This document shows positions 41,101 to 55,096 of a stretch of 64,000 nucleotides of DNA, one piece after another. The stretch covers positions 31,748,090 through 31,812,089 of the forward strand of contig NC_079217.1 of NCBI RefSeq assembly GCF_029633865.1, given 5' to 3'. Source of the DNA: Lampris incognitus (taxonomy: Eukaryota > Chordata > Actinopteri > Lampriformes > Lampridae). Below the pieces are notes generated by a model. The model was given only the letters and a program-made list of their open reading frames with translations. It was not told the DNA's origin and searched no databases. Position 1 is the first letter of the stretch, and every line of letters begins with the position of its first letter. Position numbers and translations under genes: made by a program.

Positions 41101-42258
41101 TGATGTGACGTTCAACATCTGTCCGTCATTGGTGAGCACAACTTAGAGATCTTTTGTAAATGTCACAGAAAAGTTGTAGACATCCAGTTTGTCTCAATGA
41201 ATACATCCATATTCAGGAGATGACTTTATTCGTTCACTGTTGTATTTTGTTTTATATGTGTGCGCATTGCTTAACTTTAATTTTGACATGTTTTCTAGCT
41301 GTCGCAAACATCAAGTGGAACAAACTGTAAGGCTGCCATTGAGGAGCAAGATCGAAGAATGTGTCTGATTGGCTAAAGTAACGCTCAACCAATTAGATGT
41401 AGTAATGCTCAACCAATTAGATTTTACCTTGTTCATGTATTTCTGACACTAATAAATCAAATCAAACCAAGTAATAAACTAAAGTATAGGCTATTTCGTT
41501 AACATGTTTATAGAGCTTTTTCCCTTGCTATGTGTCCAGCTAACGAGTTCTGGATGCAATGCGTGAGATTTCAAGGGATGCATGAGATTTCAGAACCTAT
41601 GCATGAGACCGTGACATGGGGTCTCAATGCGTGAGTACACCCAATGCGTGAGACTTGAGAGCTATGAATCAGTGTTGGCATTTGACACAGTTCGAGGCAG
41701 TAATGTTGTACCCTTATTCATTTTCCCATTTGTCAAGGCAACAGAACAGGAATTCCTTATTTGGGTGGAAGATTTGCATCACAATTCAGTGGTCTATTAT
41801 GCCTCATAATGTTCAAAGCAATTAGTTAATTTAACAATGTCCTTGACATCCTCACAATCTTCTGGTCACCTGGCTGCAAGTAGCAATCCAGTTCACTGAG
41901 GTGTCACGTTTTGACAGAGGATCAGTCAGAGCTAATGAAGACTTACATGTGGTGAGGGAAACTAAACGGGAATGGTGCTGAAGAGGGGGTTGGGAGGATG
42001 GGGGGAATTATTGTAGGGAGGAACACACAGCTAAGGGGGCAGAAAGAGGTTTGAGAAAAATTACAACTCTCATTAAAGGTTAGTTTCTCCTCATTGGTTA
42101 CAATGGTCATTTACTTCCTTATAGGCTCTTTGATGACTGGACCTTTATGGTCTATGGCCTCCTATTATGGGCCCTACAAGGTGTCATTGTTTTGGACAGA
42201 AGGCTTTGAATGTTAGAGGCTGGTGTTTTAACTAGACTAATATTGCTGTTCAGCCCTC

Positions 42259-42259
<1 letters not shown>
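41101..42259. other. No gene recognised; short local repeats
   Basis: Two copies of AATGCTCAACCAATTAGAT-type sequence lie at 41380-41422, and five ATGCRTGAG motifs at 41555-41655. No coding exon recognised. Confidence 0.45.

Positions 42260-42315
<56 letters not shown>
42260..42315 (+). repeat. (CT)n microsatellite
   Basis: An uninterrupted CT run of about 55 bases. Confidence 0.97.
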
Positions 42316-42317
<2 letters not shown>

Positions 42318-43398
42318 GAATGGACAAATCAATTATTTACATCATGTATATTCTTTGACATTCACAGTATTTACTGTTTGCACAGATTTGAGGCAGGGTA
42401 CAAAAACCATCTATGGTACATGTTTATTTTCCCCTCTGCTGTAAGAAATACCAGAATAGCACAAATCCACAGTGAATTCACACAGTCTGGTGTAACTCAC
42501 ATGTAAAACAATGCATTGACGAATAGCAAGATTCAGACTACACTTTGCACTTCACTATTCATGGCAAGCTTCACCGCATTAGACTTTGTTGCAATGTTTC
42601 ATTTATAGTTAAGCTGTGCTGCTATTTGACTACCTAAATGAGTAGCATCTCTAAGAGGACCAATAAGGAAGTGCTTATAATGTCTTAGGCATGTCTCTTG
42701 ATGCCATGCAAATGAGTGTACACTGTACTCCAGTTTCCTCCAAGCACTTCTAATAATGTATAAGTCAAGAAGCCTTACTAATGAAAGAGGTTACAGTTAA
42801 CTGAATGGATTTCTCCAAACAGGGGAGGCATTAAGGCAAAAAGGGGTTTTTGCTTTGATCAATAATGCTGTCACCTCAGGAGGGGGACATTATTACAGTG
42901 CAAATTCCCTGGATGTGAACAGCAAGGAGGTGCAAGGGGCAATCCACAACTAGCTAGGAAACTCGCAAGGCTGAGGTATGAGCGCTGATCAAGGATTTAA
43001 TTTTTCTTTATTTTTTTTTAACAATTATGATCACCAAGATGCCCTGGTGGTCACTAAAAATGTCGTCTTTTTTTGTGTTTTTTTATTACCTTGGAAGCCG
43101 TCCTGAATGCAGGCGCAGAGGTCTTGACCTCAATCTAATCCCTAGTTTCTCATTATTGCACCCCGACTCTTTGATGTTTCATAATTCTCTGACAACGGTT
43201 CCCTGGCTAGTTTGGGCTGAGAGAAGCAGAAGCATCTCCCAGGCATCTCTCGCTGCCCTTGCTACCCACTGTGTGTGTGTGTGGGGGGGCTTTGTAACAA
43301 AGGGGGCTGCAGAGTCATAAATCTCCCCAACTCTATGCAGGAAGCACATGAAGACATCCAATAGGCTAGCAACATCTCGCAACATCATTGTGCCCCTG

Positions 43399-43400
<2 letters not shown>
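42316..43400. other. No gene recognised
   Basis: Unique-looking sequence, moderately AT-rich, with a short GT run and G run near 43271-43289. Nothing recognised. Confidence 0.45.

Positions 43401-43479
<79 letters not shown>
43401..43479 (+). repeat. (CT)n tract at a LINE 3' end
   Basis: An uninterrupted CT run of about 78 bases directly abutting the 3' end of the minus-strand LINE at 43481-45790, so on that strand the LINE ends in (GA)n. Confidence 0.95.
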
Positions 43480-43480
<1 letters not shown>

Positions 43481-43481
<1 letters not shown>

Positions 43482-45790
43482 GTCTCTCAAATTCAGATGG
43501 CTTTATTGGCCTGACATAACAATGTACATATTGCCAAAGCAAGCATTTAAACATTGAAAAAAGCTAAACATTAATTGGAAAACATTATTGAAAACAAACA
43601 TACTACAGCAAAGAAACATAGTACAAAACAAAATAATATACTATCATCGAATATAGCAGCAACAATGTGTGTAAGGTGACTGTCACTCACTGTCCCTCAC
43701 TTTATGGCAGGCAGCAATATAGGCTGCTGCTAACTTACAGCTTTTTGAGTCTTCCCCTAGTAGGACTGGTAGTTTTTCTTCATCTGATAGGTTAGAAAAC
43801 CTTTTGTTATTAGTTGGAATTGTTTAAAATGTGCTTCTCTAAGATGTTTATACTTTTCACATTTGGTGAGGAAGTGTAGCTCTGTTTCAGGCTCACTGAG
43901 GGTGCAGTGACAGCACAGTCTTTGCTCTGCAGGGAGCAGGTTTTCCTGTGTCTCCCTTTTCATTAGCAAGGCTGTGCTCACTCAGTCTGTACTTTGTCAA
44001 GGTTCTTTTTAGTTGTTGATCAGTCACCATGCTCAAATAATCTGCTATGGTGTACTGTCGATTTAGAGCCAGATAGCACTGCATTTTGCTCTGTTTTTGT
44101 TTGTGTTTGCCAATGGGTGATGTAGTTATGTTTTAACTGTTTCATAATTTGATTGAGTCTGATTGGTGATGTGTTCTGTTCCTGAGGTGTGTTAATAGAG
44201 CAGGTTTGTGCTCTCAGCCTCAGGACCAGTTGGGTAAGGGGGTTCATATTACTATTCAGCTCTTGACATTGCAGGGCTTGGTGATGATATGGGGGGGGGG
44301 GGGGTCACTTAGTTTTAGATGTGTCCAAAAGTTGATTGCTCTTTTTTGTATTTTTCGTATTTGTGGGTATTGTCCTAATTTTGCCCTGCATGCATTGTTT
44401 GTAGCTTTCCTCTGGACATGTAGGAGAATCTTACAGAACTCTGCATGCAAGATTTCAATGGGATGTTTATCCGGTTGAGTAGTCTTGTTTTGTACGTGCA
44501 CCCACACCTCACTGCCATAGAATGCAATTGGTTCAATAGCACACTCAATTAATTTTAACCAAATTCGAACTGGTATTTCTGTTTGTTTGGTTTTTTTTTT
44601 TTTATGGCGTAGAAAGCCCGGCGTGCTTTCCCTCTCATCTCATGAACTGCCTCATTAAAATGTCCAGTTGAACTTAGTTTTAATCCTAGATAGGTGTAAT
44701 GTGTGCAGTACTCTACATGTTTTGTACTTATTGAGAATTTAGGTAAAACGTCCTGAGATCTGGATCTTTTTTGGAATATCATTATTTTAGTCTTTTCTGG
44801 GTTTACTGTCAGGGCCCAGGTCTGACAGTAATTTTCTAGCAGATCCAGGCTTTGCTGTAGGCCATCTGCTGTGGGGGACAGCAGAACCAGGTCATCTGCA
44901 AAGAGAAGGCATTTCAACTCCTGATTGTGGAGACTTACACCGGGGACAGAGGACTTTTCTGGTATAGTAGCCAGTTCGTTAATGTAGATATTGAAGAGTG
45001 CAGAGCTGAGGTTACAGCCCTGACAAACACCTCACCCTTGGGTAAAGAATTATGTTCTTCTTCTTTTTTTTGCCAATTTTTACACTGCACATATTGCCGG
45101 AATACATTGATTTAATAATATCATATGTTTTAACCCCCTACACCACTCTCAATAACTTTGTAGAACAGTCCCACATGCCAAATAGAATCAAAAGCTTTTT
45201 GGAAGTCATAAAGCATGCATAAAGTTTTGTTTTATTTTGTGTTATATGTTTATCAATAAGGGTATATAGGGTGTAAATATGATCTGTTGTGCAGTATTTT
45301 GGTATAAATCCAATTTGGCTTTTGCTCAAGACATTGTGCCTAGTAAGGAAGTTCAGAAGTCTGGCATTCATAATACTACAAAAAACCTTCCCCAGATTAC
45401 CGTTCACACAGATGCCTCAGTAATTGTTAGGGTCAAATTTGTCTCTGCTTTTATGGATTGGGGTTATAAGGCCATGATTCCAGATGTCAGGAAAATACCC
45501 TACACTCAGAACGAAACTGAATAGTTTTAATATAGCCAATTGGAATTTCTTGTTCATGTTTTTTTTGTGTTCCATTCAAGATGCCATCAGGTCCACAAAC
45601 TTTTTTAGATTTGAGGGCCGGCAGTTTCTTAAGGAGTTCCTGCTCAATAACTGGGGAGTCTAATGGATTCTGATAGTCTTTTATAGCTAGCTCCAAGTTA
45701 GTCAACTTCTCATGAATTTGGGATTGCTCTGTGTTCACATCAATTTGACCAGTGTGGTATAGTGTTGAAAAGTGAATTGTCCATATGTCA
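43481..45790 (-). mobile_element. LINE E, 5'-truncated, between CT tracts
   Basis: The minus strand carries reverse transcriptase and the C-terminal region and ends GCCAATAAAGCCATCTGAAT, running into (GA)n. At the other end, near 45792-45838, another CT-rich tract follows. The endonuclease is missing. The clade is uncertain; the motifs resemble a common fish LINE of the Jockey/CR1 side. Confidence 0.78.
43690..45770 (-). pseudogene. LINE E ORF2 remnant
   Basis: Right to left on the minus strand: LLKKLPALKSKKVCGPDGIL, NGNLGKVFCSIMNARLLNFL and SQIGFIPKYCTTDHIYTLYT (RT1-2), then KLYACFMTSKKL in the motif A position, where FVDF-KAFD is expected. CLLFADDLVLLSPTADGLQQ (motif C, FADD intact) follows, then VNPEKTKIMIFQKR. 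After that come IEPIALYGSEVWVHVQNK, HAEFCKILLHVQRKATNNAC and a Cys/His cluster, LCCHCTLSEPETELHFLTKC. Several frameshifts and a degraded motif A make it inactive. Confidence 0.82.
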
Positions 45791-46300
45791 CTGCTATCTC
45801 TCTCTCGCTCTCTCTCTCTTCTCTCTCTCTCTCTCCCCCTCTTCTTTGGTTCTCCCCAACTTATCTCCATCTCTTCCTCATTGCTGGTTCATCCTTGAAA
45901 GAGATTGCATATTTCCTCCATGTCAATGCTATTAAAGTCTCATCCCTCTTTCTCGCTTGCTGTCCCTTCCTTGGAACACCATCCAGCCTTCTTTAACTGT
46001 CTCCATCACAAGGAATCCCACATCAAATGTCTCTCTTTGCCCCATTTTCTTACCTGTATACCCCCCTCCTCTTTGCCTTTGGATCCTAGATTTTTCATGC
46101 TGTTCATCCCCTGCTCTTGTGTTCTCTCGTGCACTCTATATCCATTAACTTTCTCCTGCTTTTTTATCTCTGTTTCTTGCTCTCCATTACTTCCTGTCTC
46201 TATTTCTTTTTGTTCTAGTTTCCTTTCTCTGGTTTGACTATATATCTCTTAAACCCTGAGGCCATTCAACTGCAGTTTTAGAGCAATTGATTATACCACG
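45791..46300. other. CT-rich sequence, no gene recognised
   Basis: Starts with an imperfect CT tract (45792-45838) and continues pyrimidine-rich to the assembly gap. Open frames here are by-products of low complexity. Confidence 0.5.
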
Positions 46301-46500
46301 NNNNNNNNNNNNNNNNNNNNNNNNNNNNNNNNNNNNNNNNNNNNNNNNNNNNNNNNNNNNNNNNNNNNNNNNNNNNNNNNNNNNNNNNNNNNNNNNNNNN
46401 NNNNNNNNNNNNNNNNNNNNNNNNNNNNNNNNNNNNNNNNNNNNNNNNNNNNNNNNNNNNNNNNNNNNNNNNNNNNNNNNNNNNNNNNNNNNNNNNNNNN
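46301..46500. other. Assembly gap (200 N)
   Basis: Exactly 200 unknown bases, a common placeholder length. A GT run follows directly at 46501-46513, so a microsatellite probably caused the gap. Confidence 0.99.
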
Positions 46501-46513
46501 ATGTGTGTGTGTG

Positions 46514-46950
46514 TTTTATCCCCCCCCCTTTTTCTCCCCAATTGTATCCAGCCAATTACCCTATGCTTCTGAGCTGTTCCAGTAGCTGCTCCACCCCCTC
46601 TGCCGATCTGGGGAGGGCTGCAGACTACCACATGCCTCCTCCGATACATGTGGAGTCGCCAGCTGCTTCTTTTCACCTGACAGTGAAGAGTTTCACCAGG
46701 GGGATGTAGCGTGTGGGAGGATCACGCTATTTCCCCCAGTTCCCCCCCCCCTGAACAGGCACCCTGACTGACCAGAGGAGGCGCTAATGCAGCGACCAGA
46801 ACACACATCAACATCTGGCTTCCCACCTGCAAACACGGGCAATTGTGACTGTAGAGACGCCCAACCAAGCCGGAGGTAACACAGGGATTTGATCCAGCGA
46901 TCCCCGTGTTGGTAGGCAACAGAATAGCCCGCTACGCTACCCGGATGCCC
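46514..46950 (-). mobile_element. tRNA-derived SINE
   Basis: The minus-strand head GGGCATCCGGGTAGCGTAGC (from 46950) and CGCTGGATCAAATCCCTG give A-box- and B-box-like promoter sequence. The body contains CAGCGACCAGAACACACATC and CTGCTCCACCCCCTCTGCCG (plus strand). The far end is CTCCCCAATTGTATCCAGCC by the gap. Same family as 55097-55655. Confidence 0.82.
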
Positions 46951-47507
46951 AGGGCCATTCCATTTAACCTTTGACATCGCCAGCATTCAACATGTACCTC
47001 CTGCCCCCCTCTCTTCGTCTCTTATGATCTCATATCGTCTCATCTAATCTTGTCTTCTCTTCCTCCATACTTTTCACCCTCTTTCCCACCCACCTCTCCT
47101 TTCCTCAAGGTAAAGCCAGTGTGTCTGCATGAGCCTTGTTAGTGATGGTGCCCATTTTACTGTGTTTCCACAAAAGCTCTACATTACATAAGATAAACAG
47201 ACTGCTTGTCATTGGACAATGTGGAACAGATTCGCGTTATGAATTATACTGGTCATTAACAGGATGTGACGTTGAACCCAAGCTATCACTCTGGTCTTCA
47301 TTTCTTTCCCTCCCCCCTTGTGCATTGCTCTTCTGCTTAACCATCCCTCTTCCTGTTCAAGATGGGAGAGTGGTGGAGATAATCAGGCCTGTAGGCTTTA
47401 AATCAAAGCAAGAGGCTGACAGAGAAGCCTGATAGTGAGGAATAAGGGTGTTGGAAAAGTCTGTCCTGTCCTTAACCTTGCCTCGTCCTAACAAGCAATG
47501 TTAATCT

Positions 47508-47508
<1 letters not shown>
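46951..47508. other. No gene recognised
   Basis: Unique-looking sequence upstream of a CT tract; no recognised exon. It may contain kcnj5 5' non-coding sequence, but nothing shows this. Confidence 0.4.

Positions 47509-47575
<67 letters not shown>
47509..47575 (+). repeat. (CT)n microsatellite
   Basis: An uninterrupted CT run of about 67 bases. Confidence 0.97.
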
Positions 47576-47578
<3 letters not shown>

Positions 47579-48084
47579 CCATCGCATCTTTTTGGCCCTC
47601 AATCAGTGTGGTTTGAGAGGGTGTTGGGCCTCTAATCTCGTCTCAGTGCAGAGGTGTGACAGGACTAGATATGAATCGAGCAACAACTCAACTTGCAACA
47701 GCTATTCTTGGTGTGAGTCGCTTTTTTAAAAAAAAATGTTAGGATGTGTTTTGAGACATAAGGTAAGACAGAGAGAGACAGCAAGAGCAGGAAGGATGAA
47801 TGTGTGTGTGTGTGTGCGTGCGTGCGTGTGCGAGCACACGTTTGGGGAGGGCATTGGACATTGTCATTTCATTAGGCAAATTGTATCTCCAAGTCCGCAA
47901 CGTGAGTCGGATGTTTCTCTGCAGACATATCGCTCCAGAGAAGGTGACCTGTTCAAGAGATGTTACAGTCAGGAGACAAACTATATGTCCTCACAGCTCA
48001 CCATCGGACATAATGACAGAATGGGAGGAAGGGGTGGTGATGGATATGTGAGTGTGTATGTGAGTGAGAGACTGTGTCATTTGC

Positions 48085-48138
<54 letters not shown>

Positions 48139-50900
48139 AGTATGGGGTTCTTTTGTGTCCTGGTGTATGAGTGTGCAAGGTGGTGGTTGTTGGCTGCAGG
48201 GGGGGGGGGGTTGGTTGTTGGGCCTGGAGCCAAGCTGGCTGTGGGGATGTTTTTAGTCATTTGCCCTGCCCAACCTCAAAGTGTCATAAGTGAGCCGAGA
48301 TAGCAAAGTAGCCACGTTATTTTGCTGGCCAATCTTAGCCTGGGACACAATTGTGACAGGACCGGTGACCATGGATGTTTGTTCTCACTCAAGGAGATAG
48401 TAAAAAAGAAGGAGAGAGAGACCAGGGGAGGGAAAGTTCTAGCAAGCTGAGTCAAGGCTGAGTCACATCAACGGCCAAAAGGAAAGAACAACTCCAACGA
48501 CATCTATCTTGCAAACAGATTATGTGGCTCAAACCTCCACTCTGTTTCACATTGTCTCTGTCTTGGCACTTTTCTCTCTGTCTGCCTCTCTGTCTTACTA
48601 CATATGTTCGTTTTCTTTTTCTTTCTTTCCTCTCTCTTGCTCTCTCTCGTGCTCTCTATTTCTCTCTATTTCTCCCCTGCAAGCAGGCCTGCTCACCATG
48701 TCTTGATGACACTTCAGAATTGCAGTTTCCACCGGCAAACTGCAAGCTATGACGTCAGAATATATGCATGAGTGCCCGCTAATTGTCAATTTGGTATTGT
48801 CAAGCAAAAGTCACTGCAGAGCTTGCAGCTTCTCTCCACCATATGTGACCTATCACTTTCCAAGCTCCAAGTTCCAGCTCAGCAAAAAAAAGCACTAAGA
48901 ACATTGTAAAACTGAATTTCAGGTTTTTTTATGTATTTATTTTATATGCTGACCTCATCAGAACCATCAATGTGGTTTAGGTGGTTATTTATAAGGTTGT
49001 ACAAACTGCACAACTTGAGAGTGTATGAAATCCATTTAAAAAGCACAGAGGGAATTTTAAAGTCATGGTTATTCAAAGATGAGGGTTTCTTTTTTGTTTT
49101 GGTTTTTGTTTGATTTTTTTTGGCGATGCAAGGTTACAGACAAAACAGGCACATCTTCACTCAAGGGAAGGTATCTTTGCCCAGATTCATCCCACTGACT
49201 AGACTAGAAAAAATTGATTAACCCCCCCCCAATAGTGAGGAAGTAAAAAAGTAATCTACAGCTATTGTGTTGATCAAGGTTATTTTCCTTTGTGCGAAGG
49301 CAAAAAAGAAAGTATGAATTCTGAGGTAATCTGTTGAGCCAGCCTTGTTGGCTGTGGCTCTTTACAGGGAGGTTCAGCTCTCCTGGCTGTGTTATTGGAG
49401 TAGTAATTAGTATTGATACAACCTTCTCTTGGCTGGGCCCAAAGCCAGCTCGCAGCTCTCTGAATTGCATGTAGGTGACTACTTAACCAACCTGAAGTTG
49501 TGTGAATGGAGACAGTTAAAGACACAGATGCAGAGAGCATGCATGGTAGGGACTGGATTGAAAGAAACATTTTTCCTTACCCTGTATGGGCTATGTTTTT
49601 TTTTCCTTCTTCTCATGATATGCCTTGTCAGCAAAAAAGGAGAATGTAGTAGGTTGTATAGATATTCTGCGGTATAAGCAGGTTTCCTACCAGTGTCCCC
49701 TTGGCTTGACGCACAACAAAGAAGTACTGGTGTTATCAGGACAAACACAATACAGCCAAAGCATCCTGTCACTCTCCCCGGTAACAAGATAAATGCTGGT
49801 TACCCTCTTAAAGCGTCGAGATAAAACACCCCCAGCCGGTATTCGTGTTCGAACACCTCGCATATGGGCTTATTGAGCCTGCTAGTGCAAAGAGGCATTG
49901 CAATCAGAGCCTCTCTGAAGATACACACGGGTCTGGAGTTCACAAATCTCCCCAGGGCCATGTTTAATGCATGAGGCCCTAAAATGACACGGAGAGCAAG
50001 ACCTCGCAACACCTTGCATGTATTCAGGGAGGCTTTTTTTTTGAGAAGCTTTGTGTGTGTGTGTCCAGCTCCTCGCCAATCGTTTTCTTTTTTCTTCTTC
50101 TTCTTCGCCAAAATGCCTGTCACATCACTGTGCCCTTTGCTTTGGACCAGCAATGTCAACACTGCATTCCTGTGTGGATCCTGTTTATGACGTGGCTCCA
50201 TCACTTCAAGAAGCCCTCTTTTGCACCCCAACCCCTACCCCACCCCACCCCACCACCATTGCTTGTCAATGATCGAACAGGGGGGACATCAAAGAAGGAT
50301 GCCAGAGAGAAGTCAGATGTTATTCAATTGCAGTACAAGCAAACTGCTTATGCCCCTTTCAATTGGTTGATGGCGATGTCCTATTGCTGTTTTTTTTTTT
50401 CAAGTAAATATGTTCTATTTTCAAACACCAACTAGGGGCTGTATAAGTTAATGGCCTCTTATGAAGCTCAAAAGGTGTTTTTGCAAGACTGCTGCTAAAT
50501 TTAGGGCCTTATCAGCTCCCCTCTTTAAACTGCAGCAGTGGCTGTTATTAAATCCCACATCAGTCAGGAGATATTGAAAGTGTTCCTTTTTTCTTCCTCT
50601 TCTGTCTGTGTCGAGTCTCACATACTTTGTTTAAAAATACCAGTTTCAGCAAAGACCTCAGAGGCAGAGAAATACTTTGGCTCAGATCACACTTACGGTG
50701 GACTGTCATTACATTGCCTAATCACTCGAACAGAGCTAAAAACAACCACAAAGAGAATGTGTTACGCTGGCACTATTAGATTGAATGACCTTTCAAAGAG
50801 AGAAAACATCTGATGCATTTTTCACCTCATATTCTCAAGAACTGAAGACACTCGCCGGTTTTAGTATGAAGGAAGTACGGTGGTGTGGTCATCGTAGCCA
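47576..50900. other. Probable kcnj5 upstream or first-intron DNA, no exon recognised
   Basis: Includes a GT run at 48092-48135, a G run at 48199-48210, and CT-rich sequence at 48620-48675. The kcnj5 start exon has a splice acceptor, so a 5' non-coding exon should lie to its left, possibly here; I could not identify it. Confidence 0.4.
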
Positions 50901-52495
<1,595 letters not shown>

Positions 52496-52515
52496 GTGTT
52501 GAGCTTCAGCTGAGG

Positions 52516-52578
52516 ATGGCAGGAGATTCTCGAGTCCTCATGGACCACGAAATGGAGATAGGAGTCACACCTGGACAG
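52516..52578 (+). CDS. kcnj5: kcnj5 start exon (21 codons)
   Basis: The exon is 52496-52578. Before it, TTTGTTCCCCCACACAG is a good acceptor; after it, CAG followed by GTAAATG is a good donor. From the ATG at 52516 it encodes MAGDSRVLMDHEMEIGVTPG and Q, which matches the human KCNJ5 N-terminus (MAGDSR, MEIGVTP) closely. Twenty bases of 5' UTR precede the ATG, so at least one non-coding exon lies further left. The junction is phase 0 and joins to VKKLPK at 56064. With these 21 codons the selectivity filter falls at residues 149-153, exactly as in human KCNJ5. Confidence 0.9.
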
Positions 52579-55088
52579 GTAAATGTCACAAGCGCTTATT
52601 GATAAAGTCGTGAATTGGCCACTATCATTTCCACGAAGCTGGGAGGAGGATGTGAGACATGTATGATTGCGAGAAAAGGTGGCCAGGGTTAGCGCCACAC
52701 AAGAGATCCAGGAGGGAGGGGAAGTGCTGGAGTCGATAAAGAGATAGTCAAGAATGATATGGAAAGAAATGGAAAGGAGGCAAATACAATAAGCTTGTGC
52801 CTGTATGGGAGGGTGTTAGACTGTTGGGGGACTGGTGAACTTCAAGAGTCTGGAAGTGGAAAATAACAAATGAAAAATGATTAAGAGCACGCCGTTGCAG
52901 ATTGGTCTTAACAACGGGCAATCTCACTTATTTCAGTGTAGATGGATAGATTCCCTGGCCTGCTCAGCAGTGGAGACAGTAGACAGGGAGGGAGGGTGGA
53001 TGGTGCAATTGCGACGGTTATTTGTTCTGATTCCCAAGCCGATTGGATCTTATCCTCTGTAACCGACTGTGGTCAGGAAAGTCAAATGAGAAAGAACACC
53101 CACTGCTTCCTACTGCCACACAAAGAGCTAATGAATTTGTTTATGGAGCACCAGCCGCAGGGATTGTATTGACTTAAGGGGCTAAAGATTGGGTTGCATT
53201 TTCAGTGACAGCTTCATGTGTCCTTCAAATAGGCACTTTAACAACGCAAAGTGGAGAAATGTGCAAGTCACTTTTGGCCTAAGGGGTATATAATAGTGAT
53301 CAACAGCAATTTGCCGGAAAAAAAAAGGAATGATTTCAGAATGGTTAATTTTCAGTTTAAAAGCTGGCATAGGGTCTACTTTACTGCTGTATAAGCACAC
53401 TTGATGATAGAACTTGAGTTCATTGACTTTCAGTCAACGCATTGTCATTGAGTTACTAATTGCTGTACTGGTCAATGAGCATTGTCTTTCAATTCTTCAT
53501 TGTCAATTCTCTCATTACCACATTCTCTATACAGCAATCAATACAGATCAAAGTCAGTGAATTCAATACATGCATTCCTCAACTAATTTGTTGTGGTTGT
53601 GTATACAGGACAACAGTGGAAAAGTTAGCTATTTGACATCTTATTAAAGTCCTTGAATCAATGCTCGTGTGATGCAATTTGTTGTGAAATTTCCTTGCCA
53701 AAGAATAGAGCTATGCCTTAGATATGGCATCCCTTACCCCACTGAACTCCAAGATTGATTGCGTCATGTATAATGTGCAAGAGTAGACTAGCTGTCAAAG
53801 CAACCCCGATAGAAGATTACTGCCCTGGTGCAGCCCACGTGACTGGAGAAAGCTGGAACACAGGTGTCTGATTAGCACCTGGAGATTCACTGGGCGCTGG
53901 AGAGGTTATCATGCCATAACACAATACTACATTTCAGCTAGCAACCAAGGCTGGTTAGCTTGTGTCAACATGCTGGCAACATGTCCTCGGCCTGCTTAGA
54001 GGAATGAAATTAATAAATCTGTGTCGTGTGCATGCATGTATGTGCATTGATCTCCATGTGTCCACGTGACACCATGGTTTGCTCAAGTGAAGGTAAATAA
54101 ATGTTGTGTGTGTGTGTGTGTGTGTGTGAATGTCCAAAATGGAGGCCAGTATCCAGTTTTATTTTGCTTCCACTGTAATACTGTAATAGTAAGCACATAG
54201 CAAAAAATAATCAGTCCTTTTGGCAGAAACAATGTTTTTTTTCTACCCTTAAATTTCATATCAAATCATGTAAAAGTATTCACAGTATTTGAATTGTCTA
54301 TGTTTGTGTGCGTGTGTACATGTGTGTGCATGCACATATTTGTGCATGTGTGTTTTCATGTTTGCACATGTCCATATCCAGACATGTGCTGATGCGATGT
54401 GTCTGGGCATATGTCTTTTTTAGGATACTGCGAGGGCCTGCTTGGGGTGGGGGTCTGTGGGTTGCAGAGTCCGTTTCTGTTTTCCTATTCAGGCCTGCCA
54501 GTGTCCCATTGGGGACAAGGGGAAAGAACACAAGGGAGTAGGAGAGAGGCAGGGCACAGCTGTGGAGCCAGATCGCCTGGCTGGAGCAGGGCCAACACAG
54601 AAGAAGATCTACGTGTCCTTGTGTTCTTGCTCTCTCTCTCTCTCTCTCTCGCTCTCTCTCTCGCTCTCGCTCTCGCTCTCGCTCTCGCTCTTGCTCTCGC
54701 TCTTGCTCTATCACACAAAGACACACAATACCACCTCGGAGTGGTGAGGAAGCAGTGACTCTACCACAGCCCTTGATTTTACTTGGTCTCTGGCAGCAAG
54801 ATCAGCTCTCTTCTTTCAACTGGTGTGAATAGGAAGGTCTGGGGTGCAAGTCCTCATTTATTTTCAAAAGTTTGTGGGATATTTTGCCATTGGTTCTGTG
54901 CATGTGTAATCAGTAGTTGATTCAGGCAATAAAATCCTCACTGCAAACTATATTGACGGAGAGATCTGTATTATCCTACAAAGTGCCTACGTGTACCAGA
55001 ATGCATGGTGCTCTAGCTTCTGCATCCAGATCCATATAATCTTCTGTCCTAGTGTTGTGGGATGTCATTTACACCATTTGAACTGTTG
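52579..55088 (+). other. kcnj5: kcnj5 intron after the start exon, left part
   Basis: Part of the 3485-base intron 52579-56063. Holds short GT runs at 54105-54128 and 54302-54352 and a CT/CTCGCT tract at 54630-54709. No exon or recognised repeat otherwise. Confidence 0.6.
54630..54709 (+). repeat. (CT)n and CTCGCT repeat
   Basis: A CT tract that changes into CTCGCT units, with occasional T for C. Confidence 0.95.
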
Positions 55089-55096
55089 CCTAGCTG

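Noticed and set aside
43179-43557. Arg-Glu and Ser-Leu repeat open frames over CT tracts (also at 54298-54758)
   Set aside because: Low-complexity artefacts of CT microsatellites.
46238-46709. Open frames spanning the N gap
   Set aside because: The sequence is unknown there; the frames have no meaning.
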